Below are positions 16,841 through 26,202 of a stretch of DNA of 64,000 bases, in pieces (position 1 is the first letter of the stretch; each line of letters begins with the position of its first letter). A model generated the notes under the pieces. The model ran no database searches and had not been told where the DNA came from. It was given only the letters and a program-made list of their open reading frames with translations. This DNA is from GH45 sp046704385 (GTDB lineage Bacteria; Bacteroidota; Bacteroidia; Bacteroidales; SZUA-534), in assembly GCA_046704385.1 (NCBI GenBank), contig JBJKSB010000041.1, forward strand, positions 124,001 through 188,000. The letters run 5' to 3'. The translations under genes were made by a program, and so were the position numbers.

Positions 16841-18799
16841 TTATTCCAGTGAAAAATAATTTATAAATTCTTTTAAATTATTGGCATTTCGGGCCAAATC
16901 GCCGGCATTTTCTGCAATAACTTTTGAAACCATTTTGTTGACATCTGTAATTTCTTTGAGTCGGTTCAGGTCAACATTGTCAGCCGATTGAACCGCTGTT
17001 CCGGAATCAATAATGTTTTGAATAAACTTTGAAGTTTGCCGCATTTCCGAAACAATTGTCTGCAGGCTTTTCAACGATTCCTCCGCAATTTTTATACTTT
17101 CGTTTGACAGGTTGTCAATATCCCCAGCTGCATGACGGCTCTGTTCCGCCAATTGTTGAATTTCAGTGGCGACAACGGCAAATCCTTTACCGGCTTCACC
17201 GGCCCGGGCCGCTTCAACAGCAGCATTCAGGGCAATAAAATTGGTTTTGGTATAGATATCACCAATAACCCGGGTTTTGTTAATGATTCCTTTTAGCGAT
17301 TCAACGGTGTTGTTTACCTTTTCAGCCCCAACCGCCACATCATCCACGGCCTGCACAGAAATATTATCAATATGTTTCATTGATTTATTTACTTCAATAG
17401 AGAAATATTCCTGATCGTTGGCACCCTGTGTTATCCGCTGTGATTCCTGATTCAGAGCATCAGCCACCTCAATAATTCGCTCCGATTCGTTGCTAATGTC
17501 CTGCATAATCTGACGAAGCTTTTGAACCATTTGTTTCAATGAAACAATCAAATCGCCATTATCCTCACCAAGATTTTCGATGATATTCTCTGACAAATCA
17601 CCATCGGCAATTTTTTTAGCCATTTCGGCAATTTCTTTAAAAGAAACGGTTGTCTCTTCTAAGGTTTTTGCCAGATCGCCGATTTCGTCGTTTCGGTTAA
17701 TGGAAAGGATTGCTGCAAAATTACCATTGCGGCATTCGCGGGCGTAATTGGCTACCTGGGTTATTGGATTTGTCAGATTATGAGCTACAATCCAGACTAA
17801 AACAACGATTAAAATTACACCGGCTAATCCTACAAACAAGGCATATCGTATTCCTTTATTTGCCTCCTGAAGAATAACTTTTGTAGGAACAGCAACGGCC
17901 ATTGACCAGGGATTTCCCGATTTTCCCATAGTGATGGGGGCAAATGAAAAATAGGTTTCGGAAGTCTTTCCCCCTAAATTATTGATAAAATTAAAAGATT
18001 TTCCATTGCCAATTTTTGTGAGAGCCAAATTACTTAAAGAACTATCATTTAGTATATTGCTAATGGATTTGTTAATCAGGCTTTTATCCGGGTGAGCAAT
18101 TATTATTCCCTTATTTGAAATTAAAAAAGCATAACTGTTTTCGTAGGGTTTTATGTCATTAATGGTTTGCTGAAAATGCTCTAATGAAATATCAACTCCC
18201 ACAATACCAATATATTCCTTCTGATTTATAATGGGAGAAATAAAACTTGTCATCAGAATTTCATCTTCTTTTTTGCCGGTGAAAGAATAGAAATAGGGCT
18301 CTTCGGCGCTTTCTTTTTTTTCTGCTTTTATTCGCATATAATCTCCGGAATCGCCATCAGTATTTCTTAATTCATTAGAGTTAATTATTTTGCCGTTATC
18401 TCGCCAGTAGTTTTCCATATACCGCCCATAAGGAAGCTTCCAGGCCGAATCGATAACAGAAAGTTCCCAACTATCCCAAAGGGCATAAAATTGCGGGTTT
18501 TCATTAAAAACTCCCAGGTATAAACTTTTGACAATAGATTGCCTTTTCCCTTTCGGAAATTTTCGAAAATTGGAAAACGATTGGGCTAAGGTGCGAACCG
18601 TAACCATATCCTTGTTAAAATCACCCTGGGCAACATTGGCTTTTTCTGCCACAAAGGCGTTAATATAGTTTGTGGCATCGTTAAAGGTGTTTTTTTTAGT
18701 CTTAATCCAGATAATGGAAATGGAAACGGCATAAATGAACAAAACCGTGCTTAAAATATATAGCAGTAGTTTTGAACGAATCTTCATCCTGACATTCAT
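16841..18799 (-). CDS. Methyl-accepting chemotaxis protein with periplasmic Cache domain
   Basis: The 652-residue receptor has an N-terminal transmembrane helix ([21 protein letters not shown]), then a double-Cache sensor (~40-320; [19 protein letters not shown], then [20 protein letters not shown]). A second transmembrane helix ([18 protein letters not shown]) is followed by tandem HAMP-like segments. The cytoplasmic signalling tip is [19 protein letters not shown]. Cache domains often bind small organic acids or amino acids; the ligand is unknown. No cheA/W genes lie nearby, so it is an orphan receptor. No CheR-tether pentapeptide is seen at the C-terminus. Confidence 0.9.
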   Translation of the reverse strand: MNVRMKIRSKLLLYILSTVLFIYAVSISIIWIKTKKNTFNDATNYINAFVAEKANVAQGDFNKDMVTVRTLAQSFSNFRKFPKGKRQSIVKSLYLGVFNENPQFYALWDSWELSVIDSAWKLPYGRYMENYWRDNGKIINSNELRNTDGDSGDYMRIKAEKKESAEEPYFYSFTGKKEDEILMTSFISPIINQKEYIGIVGVDISLEHFQQTINDIKPYENSYAFLISNKGIIIAHPDKSLINKSISNILNDSSLSNLALTKIGNGKSFNFINNLGGKTSETYFSFAPITMGKSGNPWSMAVAVPTKVILQEANKGIRYALFVGLAGVILIVVLVWIVAHNLTNPITQVANYARECRNGNFAAILSINRNDEIGDLAKTLEETTVSFKEIAEMAKKIADGDLSENIIENLGEDNGDLIVSLKQMVQKLRQIMQDISNESERIIEVADALNQESQRITQGANDQEYFSIEVNKSMKHIDNISVQAVDDVAVGAEKVNNTVESLKGIINKTRVIGDIYTKTNFIALNAAVEAARAGEAGKGFAVVATEIQQLAEQSRHAAGDIDNLSNESIKIAEESLKSLQTIVSEMRQTSKFIQNIIDSGTAVQSADNVDLNRLKEITDVNKMVSKVIAENAGDLARNANNLKEFINYFSLE

Positions 18800-18905
18800 A
18801 GGGTAAATTTTAGTGATAATATCAACAACTCTTCCCCATAAAATTATGAAATACCGCGAAAATAAAAAAAGTTTTATGCTTGATTTATAATGTTATAAAT
18901 GCATT

Positions 18906-20063
18906 TTAATTGTTGTGATTTGTTTTGGGTGGTTTGTAGATTGCATTGTGGGTTTCAAGAATCATTTCCTTGAGAGGGACGTCTTCGGGACATTTACTCA
19001 TATCAATACGTTTCATGTTTTGCTCGTCCGGAAAATTTCCCCGATACCAGTTGTCATTTGGTAAAAGCATATTATATCGGTATTTCGCAAAATCCTTCAT
19101 ATCGAATGCTTTTAGTAGCAATCGGAACCTGAGGGTTTCGGGAATATTAATACCCGAGGGATCGTTTTCAAAGGTATAACCATCAAAGTCATGATAAGGC
19201 ACTTTTGCTTTTTCTGCCTCCAGCTTTTCAAGTATTCGATGATCATTTTCCGATAAAGGTGAAACTGCCGGAAACATGCCGTTGATTTCATCGAACGAAG
19301 CTGTAACCGGGAAGCCAAAAGTCATGGTATGAATTCCGGGGTGACTCAGGCAAAACCGCACATTCCATTGTGAAGGTGTCAATGGAGCAGTCAAATTCCT
19401 TAGTTTTTGCGGAGGATTAAAAAGTTGTCCTCCCTTATCGTTCGGCGAAATAATAAACACGCCCATATCTTTGCTGGCGGCCAGATCAATATCCGGTTTA
19501 TTTCGTTGAAAAGTATAGTAATAATGCAGGTTTACAAACTCAAACAGATCCGTGTTAATGGCTTTTTTAATGGTATCAAGTTGAGCATGTGTGCTAAAAC
19601 CCACATGTTTTATTACTCCCTGCTCTTTTAGTTTTATTAAGGTTTCAACTGGACCGTTGCTTTTACAGGCAATGGCCATTCGTTCAGGATTGTTCATGCC
19701 ATGCCAGCCATAAAAATCGAAATAATCGGTTTTTAAGTCCTTAAGTTGTTGTTCAACCATTTTGTAGGTTTCATCGGCCGTTTCGGGAGCACCTTTGGTC
19801 ATTAAATAATAGCTGTCCCTTTTGATATTGAGTTCATTGTTAAGGGCTAAACCATAAGCGGTTTCACTTTTTGTGTAACCCCAAGCTGTTTCAATATGGT
19901 TAATGCCGTGGTCAAAAGCTTTTTGAACGGTGTCAACAACCTGTTCAAGGGTATCTTTTGGAATTTCGTTCCGGGGATTGGTCCAGCCGTGTTTGTATCG
20001 CATTCCACCCAGGGTTACAACGCTTAATTTTTTTTCGGTTTTGCCAAACCGGCGATATTCCAT
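18906..20063 (-). CDS. Aldo/keto reductase
   Basis: This is an AKR-type TIM-barrel oxidoreductase, ~385 residues from the likely start at 20063 (MEYRRFGKTEKKLSVVTLGG). An upstream in-frame ATG at 20120 would add 19 non-family residues. The catalytic positions are visible as IETAWGY, YLMTKGAP and DFYGWHGM. The usual Asp of DTAxxY is Glu here, a variant seen in one AKR subgroup. The C-terminal ~110 residues are an extra cysteine-poor helical extension. The substrate is unknown. It is monocistronic. Confidence 0.85.
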   Translation of the reverse strand: MEYRRFGKTEKKLSVVTLGGMRYKHGWTNPRNEIPKDTLEQVVDTVQKAFDHGINHIETAWGYTKSETAYGLALNNELNIKRDSYYLMTKGAPETADETYKMVEQQLKDLKTDYFDFYGWHGMNNPERMAIACKSNGPVETLIKLKEQGVIKHVGFSTHAQLDTIKKAINTDLFEFVNLHYYYTFQRNKPDIDLAASKDMGVFIISPNDKGGQLFNPPQKLRNLTAPLTPSQWNVRFCLSHPGIHTMTFGFPVTASFDEINGMFPAVSPLSENDHRILEKLEAEKAKVPYHDFDGYTFENDPSGINIPETLRFRLLLKAFDMKDFAKYRYNMLLPNDNWYRGNFPDEQNMKRIDMSKCPEDVPLKEMILETHNAIYKPPKTNHNN

Positions 20064-20283
20064 TTTAAGCTGAAATATTTTTAAATCTTCAGGATTTAGC
20101 AGGCTTTCTGATTTAAACATGTATTTTCTTTAATATTAAAAAAAGGGTTTTAAGGAAAATAAACACAAAACTTAAAAAAATGTTAAAATCAAAAAAATTA
20201 ACAATGAAAAAATACCACTTTCGTTATGCTTTTAAAACATTGCCTATGAAACAAACTTTACTTTAACCAAAAGTAAAGCAATA

Positions 20284-21705
20284 TTGAAAGCTAAATTAAT
20301 TCTACCATCGCTGACCGAGGCTAAGAGCCCGTTTTGGCGGCCCATTAAATACTCGTTATTTCCTCCAATTGGATTGGCGACATTGGCATCATTTTTCAGT
20401 TCCGACGATAACGTCGAAATAGTTGATGAACATGTTGAAACGCTTAACCTGGATGATCATCCTGATTTAGTATTGATACAGGTCTATATAACCAACGCCA
20501 TTCGGGCTTATCGGATAGCTGACCGGTATCGTAGGCGAGGCTTTTTTGTAGCCCTTGGGGGCCTGCATGTTACTTCATTACCGCACGAAGCTATAAAGCA
20601 TGCCGATGTCATTTTCCTCGGGCCGGCAGAACAAACCCTTCCTGCTTTTTTAAATGATTTTCGAAAGAAAAAGCCTAATCGTGTTTATCGATCAGGTTTG
20701 GGACGCACCTTGTGTAATCAACCGCCGATAAGGCGCGATTTGATCAAACGTAACAAATACCTGGTTCCAAATTCCCTGGTAATTTCACGGGGTTGTCCGC
20801 ATCATTGTGATTTTTGTTATAAGGATGCATTTTTTAAAGGAGGAAAATCTTTTTATACCCAGCAACTTGATCAGATTCTGGCAGACATTGATCGCATGCC
20901 GGGAAAACACCTGTATTTTCTTGACGATCACCTGTTAGGAAATCCCAGACTGGCGACGAACTTATTTAAATCGATGCAGGGAATGAACCGGGTCTTCCAG
21001 GGAGCTGCTACGGTGCAATCCATACTAGAAGGCAATTTAATTGAACAGGCTGCTGAAGCGGGTTTACGCAGTTTGTTTGTGGGGTTTGAGACATTTTCTG
21101 AGGAAAATTTGAAGCAGAGCAATAAAATCCAAAATCTGAAAAAAAATTATGAATTGGCCGTAAAAAGGCTTAATAGCTTGGGAATAATGATTAACGGCAG
21201 TTTTGTTTTCGGATTGGATCACGATGGTCCCGATGTATTTAAGCGCACCGTTGATTGGGGAGTATCGAATAGTATAACTACTGCAACGTATCATATTTTA
21301 ACCCCTTATCCGGGAACGCGGCTATTTGAAAATTTTAAGCAACAGCAGCGCATTACAACATATAATTGGGATTTATATGATACCCGGCACGTGGTTTATA
21401 AAACAAACCTTTTAAGCGCCGCCGAGCTGGAATCCGGCTATCAATGGGCATATAAAGAATTTTACAAATGGAGTAATATATACCGTTCTGCATGGAATCA
21501 TCCGGGCATTTGGCACAAGCTAAAACATTTTGCCTATACCGGAGGCTGGAAAAAAATGGAGCCTTTTTGGAAATTTATCATTAATTCTGGTGCTTTAGGA
21601 GTTATGTTACCTTTCCTTGAGCTATTATTGTCGGAAATAAAACCAGCCATTCAAAGGAGCAGTATTGCAAATAATAATGAAGAAATGCAGAATTATGGAA
21701 CCTGA
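20284..21705 (+). CDS. B12-binding-type radical SAM protein
   Basis: The 473-residue enzyme has an N-terminal cobalamin-binding-like domain (LFPPIGLATLASFFSSDD, then VALGGLHVTSLPHEA) and a radical SAM core. The [4Fe-4S] motif CPHHCDFC carries Cys171, Cys175 and Cys178, and GSFVFGLDHDG is also present. Class B enzymes of this type often methylate unreactive carbons. The start is TTG at 20284, chosen because the first beta-strand (KAKLILPSL) begins there. No biosynthetic partner is adjacent, so the substrate is unknown. Confidence 0.85.
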   Translation: MKAKLILPSLTEAKSPFWRPIKYSLFPPIGLATLASFFSSDDNVEIVDEHVETLNLDDHPDLVLIQVYITNAIRAYRIADRYRRRGFFVALGGLHVTSLPHEAIKHADVIFLGPAEQTLPAFLNDFRKKKPNRVYRSGLGRTLCNQPPIRRDLIKRNKYLVPNSLVISRGCPHHCDFCYKDAFFKGGKSFYTQQLDQILADIDRMPGKHLYFLDDHLLGNPRLATNLFKSMQGMNRVFQGAATVQSILEGNLIEQAAEAGLRSLFVGFETFSEENLKQSNKIQNLKKNYELAVKRLNSLGIMINGSFVFGLDHDGPDVFKRTVDWGVSNSITTATYHILTPYPGTRLFENFKQQQRITTYNWDLYDTRHVVYKTNLLSAAELESGYQWAYKEFYKWSNIYRSAWNHPGIWHKLKHFAYTGGWKKMEPFWKFIINSGALGVMLPFLELLLSEIKPAIQRSSIANNNEEMQNYGT

Positions 21706-21738
21706 AAACGACCCCACTTGTATAATCCCAGAAACATT

Positions 21739-21764
21739 GTCATTTTGAGCGAAGCGAAGAATCT
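21739..21764 (+). repeat. Short extragenic repeat-like element
   Basis: The segment GTCATTTTGAGCGAAGCGAA followed by GAATCT resembles an element I recall as scattered between genes in many Bacteroidota genomes. Only one copy is in this window, so its repeat status rests on recall rather than on the sequence shown. Confidence 0.35.
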
Positions 21765-21881
21765 TCATGTTTTAGTCGGTCAGAAGTGATTTATTAGTCC
21801 GAAAATATTATGCTCAAAAAACACAAAGCCCGTAAGGAGATAATTCTCTAAATTTATTATATTTAGTTAAAAATCAGGATT

Positions 21882-22487
21882 ATGCTTAGGTCATTTGGTG
21901 CAATCTACCGGTTTATTTCCAGGGCATTTATAATTTTATTTGCCCTGATAATTACTGCCGGTTTTGGGTTAATCGTGCATTTTTGCCTGGCTAATCCTTT
22001 ATGGTATATTCCATTTCTAATATTTGGAATTATTATTAGTATTCTGGTAGGTTCCTACATTGATGTTGTTTTGTCGGTGCCTTTTGAGCTGCCGGCAAAA
22101 TTCGATCCGATACGGGATAAAGTGGCACAGGGCGGATATAATTCGCTTCAGGAGTTTCAGAGAGAAATCGCGAATTTTATGCTTGACTTTTTTAATTTTT
22201 TAGGGGCGGATATTGTAGGTGGCAAATTTCATTTTAAAGATTGTGAACCTTTATTAATGGAATGTGATCTTGACTTTAGCCAATTTAACCCAGATAGTTT
22301 CAAAAAGAACAAAAAAAGAATTAATGCCAACCAAATTGCCTTTCATTTATCTGTACATTTAGGAAACGAAAAATTAGGATACATGATAATAATTACCAGT
22401 GGTTATGTATTACCTATTTTTTATTCCATTCTTGAAGATTTTGTGAATCATTATCTGGATGATCAGATTAAACATTTTTTGAATTAA
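21882..22487 (+). CDS. Hypothetical two-helix membrane protein
   Basis: The 201-residue product has two N-terminal transmembrane helices (AFIILFALIITAGFGLIVHF and PFLIFGIIISILVGSYI) and a soluble, probably cytoplasmic, domain of ~140 residues with no recognised motif (GYNSLQEFQREIANFMLDFF; DCEPLLMECDLDFSQFNPDS). I do not recognise the family. It precedes the LacI operon but is separated from it by the operator region. Confidence 0.6.
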   Translation: MLRSFGAIYRFISRAFIILFALIITAGFGLIVHFCLANPLWYIPFLIFGIIISILVGSYIDVVLSVPFELPAKFDPIRDKVAQGGYNSLQEFQREIANFMLDFFNFLGADIVGGKFHFKDCEPLLMECDLDFSQFNPDSFKKNKKRINANQIAFHLSVHLGNEKLGYMIIITSGYVLPIFYSILEDFVNHYLDDQIKHFLN

Positions 22488-22504
22488 TTAAAATTTCAAA
22501 AAAA

Positions 22505-22568
22505 GTACGTTAACGTACACGGGGAATTAAAAAATTGTCATATATTTGCTTTCGTTAACGTACACGGG
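22505..22568 (+). promoter_or_regulatory. Promoter and twin palindromic operators of the LacI regulon
   Basis: Operator 1 contains the perfect 14-base palindrome GTACGTTAACGTAC (22505-22518). The 16-base sequence CGTTAACGTACACGGG occurs twice, at 22508-22523 and 22553-22568, with centres 45 bases apart. Between them lies a perfect TATATTTG -7 box (22541-22548), so the predicted start site falls in operator 2, just before the ATG at 22570. LacI proteins bind such CG-centred palindromes. Autorepression by the downstream regulator, possibly with DNA looping, is the natural inference. Confidence 0.75.
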
Positions 22569-22569
22569 A

Positions 22570-23649
22570 ATGAATAAAAACAACTCAAAAAGGGTGGGAA
22601 TTAAAGACATAGCGGCGGAAGCAGGCGTTTCTATCGGTACGGTCGACCGTGTTTTACACAACCGGGGTGAAGTGAGTGAGGCGACTCGGGAAAAAGTTTT
22701 GAAAATTGTAGACGATTTTGGTTATACACCCAATATTTTTGCCAAATCACTTTCCTCAAAAAAAACCACCAAAATAGCCATAGTAATTCCTGATTCGAGC
22801 GATAACAATCCTTATTGGGAAAAACCGGTTAAAGGAATAAGAATGGCAAGCGAGGAATTGGTTCATTATAATACTGAAATTATATATGACTATTTTGATG
22901 CCTCAAATGAACAATCGTTCAGAAAAGTATTACAGGATGTTTCTGACAAAAACCCGGATGGAGTGGTTCTGAATCCTGTTTTTAAAGAAACAGTACATGA
23001 GTTTATTGCCGGGTTCGACGAAAGAAACATACCCTATGTTTTTATTGATATTGATCTTAAGAAAGCAAATAAATTAGCCTATTTTGGACAGGATGCGGAA
23101 CAAAGCGGTAGAGTAGCGGCTAAGCTTGTCGATTTAAAATGTCCGGAGTCTCCGTCCGTATTAATTTTAAAACAATCAAAAAGCAAGATTTTTTCTCAGC
23201 ATATTGAATCACGGATTGAAGGGTTTAACAACTATTTTAATAGCCGGGGCAAGAAAATCTATATTAATATGGTAGAAATCGACATCAATAATCCTGATGA
23301 ACCGGATAAATCATTGGATGATGTTTTCCATAATACCAATAATTTTGATGCCGTTTTTGTTCCGAATTCAAGAGGTTTTAAATTAGGGGATTATTATGAT
23401 AGAAAAGGAATTAAGACCCCATTAAATATTGGTTATGATTTAATTGACCCCAATGTAGCCCATTTAAAAAAAGGAAATCTGACTTGTTTGCTTAGTCAAA
23501 AACCAGAAGAGCAGGCTTATAAAGCAATTTGGGCTTTATTCAACAACCTGGTATCAAAAAAAGAAGTAGATCAGACAAATTATAGTGCGATAGACATAAT
23601 TGTTAATGAGAATTTAGATTACTATATTAAAAACAAACAAGAGTTTTAA
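22570..23649 (+). CDS. LacI-family transcriptional regulator of hexuronate genes
   Basis: The protein has ~359 residues from the ATG at 22570. An upstream TTG at 22546 overlaps the promoter and operator and is unlikely to be used. The N-terminal helix-turn-helix and hinge are canonical (GIKDIAAEAGVSIGTVDRVL, then HNRGEV), followed by a periplasmic-binding-protein-like sugar sensor (IAIVIPDSSDNNPYW to IGYDLIDPNV). Its stop is 2 bases before the next ATG, so it is coupled to the mannonate oxidoreductase gene. The effector is likely a hexuronate pathway intermediate, by context. Confidence 0.9.
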   Translation: MNKNNSKRVGIKDIAAEAGVSIGTVDRVLHNRGEVSEATREKVLKIVDDFGYTPNIFAKSLSSKKTTKIAIVIPDSSDNNPYWEKPVKGIRMASEELVHYNTEIIYDYFDASNEQSFRKVLQDVSDKNPDGVVLNPVFKETVHEFIAGFDERNIPYVFIDIDLKKANKLAYFGQDAEQSGRVAAKLVDLKCPESPSVLILKQSKSKIFSQHIESRIEGFNNYFNSRGKKIYINMVEIDINNPDEPDKSLDDVFHNTNNFDAVFVPNSRGFKLGDYYDRKGIKTPLNIGYDLIDPNVAHLKKGNLTCLLSQKPEEQAYKAIWALFNNLVSKKEVDQTNYSAIDIIVNENLDYYIKNKQEF

Positions 23650-23651
23650 CT

Positions 23652-24503
23652 ATGTTAAGTTTTGATGATTTAAAAGGGAAAGTTTGCGTTATTACCGGCG
23701 GAGCCGGTGTAATTGGATCGGCTATGGCCAGAGATTTGGTTAAGGCAGGTATTATTGTGGCCATCCTCGACCGCGATGAAGAAGCTGCCTTAAAAGTGGC
23801 AGAAAAACTAAATGCAGAAAGTGAAAACGGAGGCAGGGCTGTGGGTTTTAAAGCCGATGTGCTGGACAAAGAGCAATTGTTGCAGGCCAAAAAGCTAATA
23901 AATGAAAAGCTTGGATCCATAGAATTGCTCATTAACGGGGCCGGAGGAAATTCTCCCAAAGCGACTACCCAAATTGAGAAAATTGAAAAAGAAAACCTGA
24001 ATGAGTTGGAAAAGACATTCTATGGTCTTGATACGGAAGGTTTCGACTTTGTTTTTAACCTGAATTTCAAAGGAACGTTATTGCCAACCATGGTTTTTTC
24101 AACCGACATGCTTGAAAAAGGTAAAGGTGCCATTTTGAATATCTCGTCAATGAACAGTTATAAACCACTGACTAAAATTCCGGCTTATTCAGCAGCAAAA
24201 GCATCAGTTAATAATTTTACAGAATGGTTAGCAGTGCATCTGGCTAAAACCGGAATCAGGGTAAATGCAATTGCTCCCGGATTTTTCCTCACTAACCAGA
24301 ATCGCTTTTTATTGACAGATGAAAAAACAGGAGCTCCAACAGCCCGGGGTAAAAAAATTATCGATAGCACCCCAATGGGACGATACGGAGACGTGGAAGA
24401 ACTTTCAGGAACCGTACTGTATCTGTTAAGTGATGTTTCGAAATTCGTAACAGGCATCTGCATCCCGGTTGACGGTGGCTATAGTGCTTATGGCGGGGTT
24501 TAG
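23652..24503 (+). CDS. uxuB: SDR-type D-mannonate oxidoreductase (fructuronate reductase)
   Basis: This 283-residue classical SDR has the NAD(P) motif GGAGVIGS (~16-23), NGAGG and the active-site Tyr179 and Lys183 (YSAAKAS). The long insert and the segment GFFLTNQNRFLLT, then STPMGRYGDVEEL, match the SDR-type mannonate oxidoreductases such as Bacillus YjmF, which reduce D-fructuronate to D-mannonate. They are unrelated to E. coli UxuB. It follows the LacI gene by 2 bases and leads the branch containing the LarA-like epimerase. Its TAG stop is also the first base triplet of a repeat copy. Confidence 0.82.
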   Translation: MLSFDDLKGKVCVITGGAGVIGSAMARDLVKAGIIVAILDRDEEAALKVAEKLNAESENGGRAVGFKADVLDKEQLLQAKKLINEKLGSIELLINGAGGNSPKATTQIEKIEKENLNELEKTFYGLDTEGFDFVFNLNFKGTLLPTMVFSTDMLEKGKGAILNISSMNSYKPLTKIPAYSAAKASVNNFTEWLAVHLAKTGIRVNAIAPGFFLTNQNRFLLTDEKTGAPTARGKKIIDSTPMGRYGDVEELSGTVLYLLSDVSKFVTGICIPVDGGYSAYGGV

Positions 24504-24552
24504 AGCCCTGAAGGAGCGAAAGACTTCAGCCCAGGGCAACGCCCTGTGTAGA
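24501..24552 (+). repeat. Palindromic intergenic repeat, family 1 copy A
   Basis: It begins at the uxuB stop with GAGCCCTGAAGGAGCGAAAG and includes the hairpin CAGGGC-AAC-GCCCTG (24532-24546). It shares order and spacing with copies at 26042 and 28594. Confidence 0.7.
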
Positions 24553-24706
24553 GTATAAAATAGTGATAAAGGCGCAAGCACTAAATTTGATTTGAAATTA
24601 TAAGTCGCATGCGCCGCATTGTAAAGAATCACAATTATTGCATCGAATAAAATATTTAGTGACAAGAAACCGGTAATTAAATAGTAAAGAATAGAGTTAT
24701 GAATAA

Positions 24707-24849
24707 TTCACCCTCCTAACCTCCCTCAAGGGAGGACTGTTTCAATTAGGCATTTGAGCTAAATTGAAACAGTATCCCCGAGAGCACCTCCCGAAGTAAG
24801 TTCGGGACAGGTCGTTCCGAACTTGTTTCGGAAGGATTATAGGAGTGAA
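24707..24849 (+). repeat. MITE-like palindromic element, family 2 copy 1
   Basis: The element is bounded by imperfect inverted ends (TTCACCCTCCTAA ... TTATAGGAGTGAA). An inner stem pairs GGACTGTTTCAATT (24734-24747) with AATTGAAACAGT plus ATCC (24762-24777). A further hairpin pairs CCGAAGTAAGTTCGG with CCGAACTTGTTTCGG. A shorter second copy lies at 35414-35507. With repeat copy A it fills most of the 390-base gap between uxuB and the PfkB kinase gene; the rest of that gap shows nothing else. Confidence 0.7.
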
Positions 24850-24893
24850 AATACCGGAATTAGCATACGAAAACAAGAAACAAGAAAAGAAAC

Positions 24894-25967
24894 ATGGAAC
24901 TAAAACAAAATTGCAAATATTCCCTCCTGGTGCCAACAAGCATGGGAATTCGCATAACACCCGAAAATGGTCAGCCGGTTCATGCCAGCGACACCTATAA
25001 AATGTATGCCACCAGTGCCGAAACCAATGTGGCCAGCATCTCATCCTATCTGGGTTTGCCCGTAAAAGTTTTAACATCTTTTGTTAAAGGCAGTCCGATT
25101 GCCCAGTTTATAAAAGGCAACCTTAAATCGCGCAATATGGATTATGAAGGTCCGGAAGTGGCACAGAGTGATCCCTGGGGATACCGTCACCAGATCAACA
25201 TTGCCGATAGTGGCTACGGTTCCCGCGGACCGAGGGTTTGGAACGACCGTGCCGGGGAGGTGGGACGCACTTTGAATGTTAAAGATTTTGACCTGGAACG
25301 AATTTTTGGACAGGAAGGGGTTCAAGTGGTTCACCTGTCAGGATTGATTGGAGCTCTGTCGCAGGATACCAGTAAATTCTGCCTTGAAATTGCCCGAGCA
25401 GCAAAAAAACACGGAACCCGCATATCTTTTGATTTAAATTACAGGGCTTCGTTTTGGAAAGGACGCGAAATGGAATTACACGAGATATTTACTGAAATAG
25501 CTTCGGTTTCGGATATCTTAATCGGAAACGAAGAAGATTTTCAGCTTTGCCTCGGAATTAAAGGACCCGAAGCCGGAGGAAAAGACATTGAAGCCGAAAT
25601 TGACGGATTTAAAGCCATGATTGGCCGAGTAAAAGAATCATTCCCCAATGCATCCGTTTTTGCAACAACTTTGCGTGAAGTTGTAAGTGTAAACGAACAT
25701 TTGTGGGGAGCCATTATGCTGGCAGGAGATGAATGGCAGGTAATAAAGCCAAGGCCAATCCACGTGCTTGACCGCATCGGTGGTGGCGATGGATTTGTTG
25801 GCGGCTTATTGTACGGAATTTTAAAAAGCTGGGAACCCGAAAAATGGCCACAATTTGGCTGGGCAACAGGAGCAATGGCAACCACCTTTTTAACCGATTA
25901 TGCACAGCCAGCTGACGAAGAAATGGTTTGGAGCATCTGGCAGGGTAACGCCCGCGTGAAAAGATAA
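24894..25967 (+). CDS. PfkB-family sugar-acid kinase, KdgK paralogue (substrate uncertain)
   Basis: The 357-residue ribokinase-fold enzyme has the N-terminal substrate block SAETNVASISSYLG (~41-54), SFDLNYRASFWKG, the NEEDF motif and the ATP/catalytic loop LDRIGGGDGFVGG (Asp299). It resembles the KdgK at 36975 through the middle (DLNYR...W, IGNEEDF, FATTLR), but differs in the N-terminal substrate region (TSMGIRITPENGQ against EVMLRLDPGEGR). KDG kinase would be the default call. Its place between mannonate oxidoreductase and a LarA-like epimerase plus 6-phosphogluconate dehydrogenase makes gluconate a plausible substrate (inference). Confidence 0.75.
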   Translation: MELKQNCKYSLLVPTSMGIRITPENGQPVHASDTYKMYATSAETNVASISSYLGLPVKVLTSFVKGSPIAQFIKGNLKSRNMDYEGPEVAQSDPWGYRHQINIADSGYGSRGPRVWNDRAGEVGRTLNVKDFDLERIFGQEGVQVVHLSGLIGALSQDTSKFCLEIARAAKKHGTRISFDLNYRASFWKGREMELHEIFTEIASVSDILIGNEEDFQLCLGIKGPEAGGKDIEAEIDGFKAMIGRVKESFPNASVFATTLREVVSVNEHLWGAIMLAGDEWQVIKPRPIHVLDRIGGGDGFVGGLLYGILKSWEPEKWPQFGWATGAMATTFLTDYAQPADEEMVWSIWQGNARVKR

Positions 25968-26041
25968 GAAGTTGCAAATGACCAAAGTGACCTTAAGTGC
26001 TTAAACAGGAGTAATTTTAGGCCTTAGTTTTAAGAAAAATA

Positions 26042-26096
26042 AAGCCCTGAAAGGGCGAAATATTTCAGCCCGGGGCGATGCCCCGGGGTATGGTGC
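26042..26096 (+). repeat. Palindromic intergenic repeat, family 1 copy B
   Basis: This is the best-paired copy. It has two hairpins: GCCCT-GAA-AGGGC (26044-26056) and CCCGGGGC-GAT-GCCCCGGG (26069-26087). It sits in the 235-base gap between the kinase and LarA-like genes. Confidence 0.75.
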
Positions 26097-26202
26097 AAGG
26101 CACCAAAAGCGTTGCAAGCAGATTACATAAATTGAAAAAGGGCTAAACATGCAACGCAATATTAAAAATTTAATTCAATGAACGAATTAATAGATAAAGT
26201 AT

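Noticed and set aside
22546..22569. TTG start extending the LacI protein by eight residues
   Set aside because: It overlaps the -7 box and operator 2; the ATG at 22570 gives the normal LacI N-terminus.
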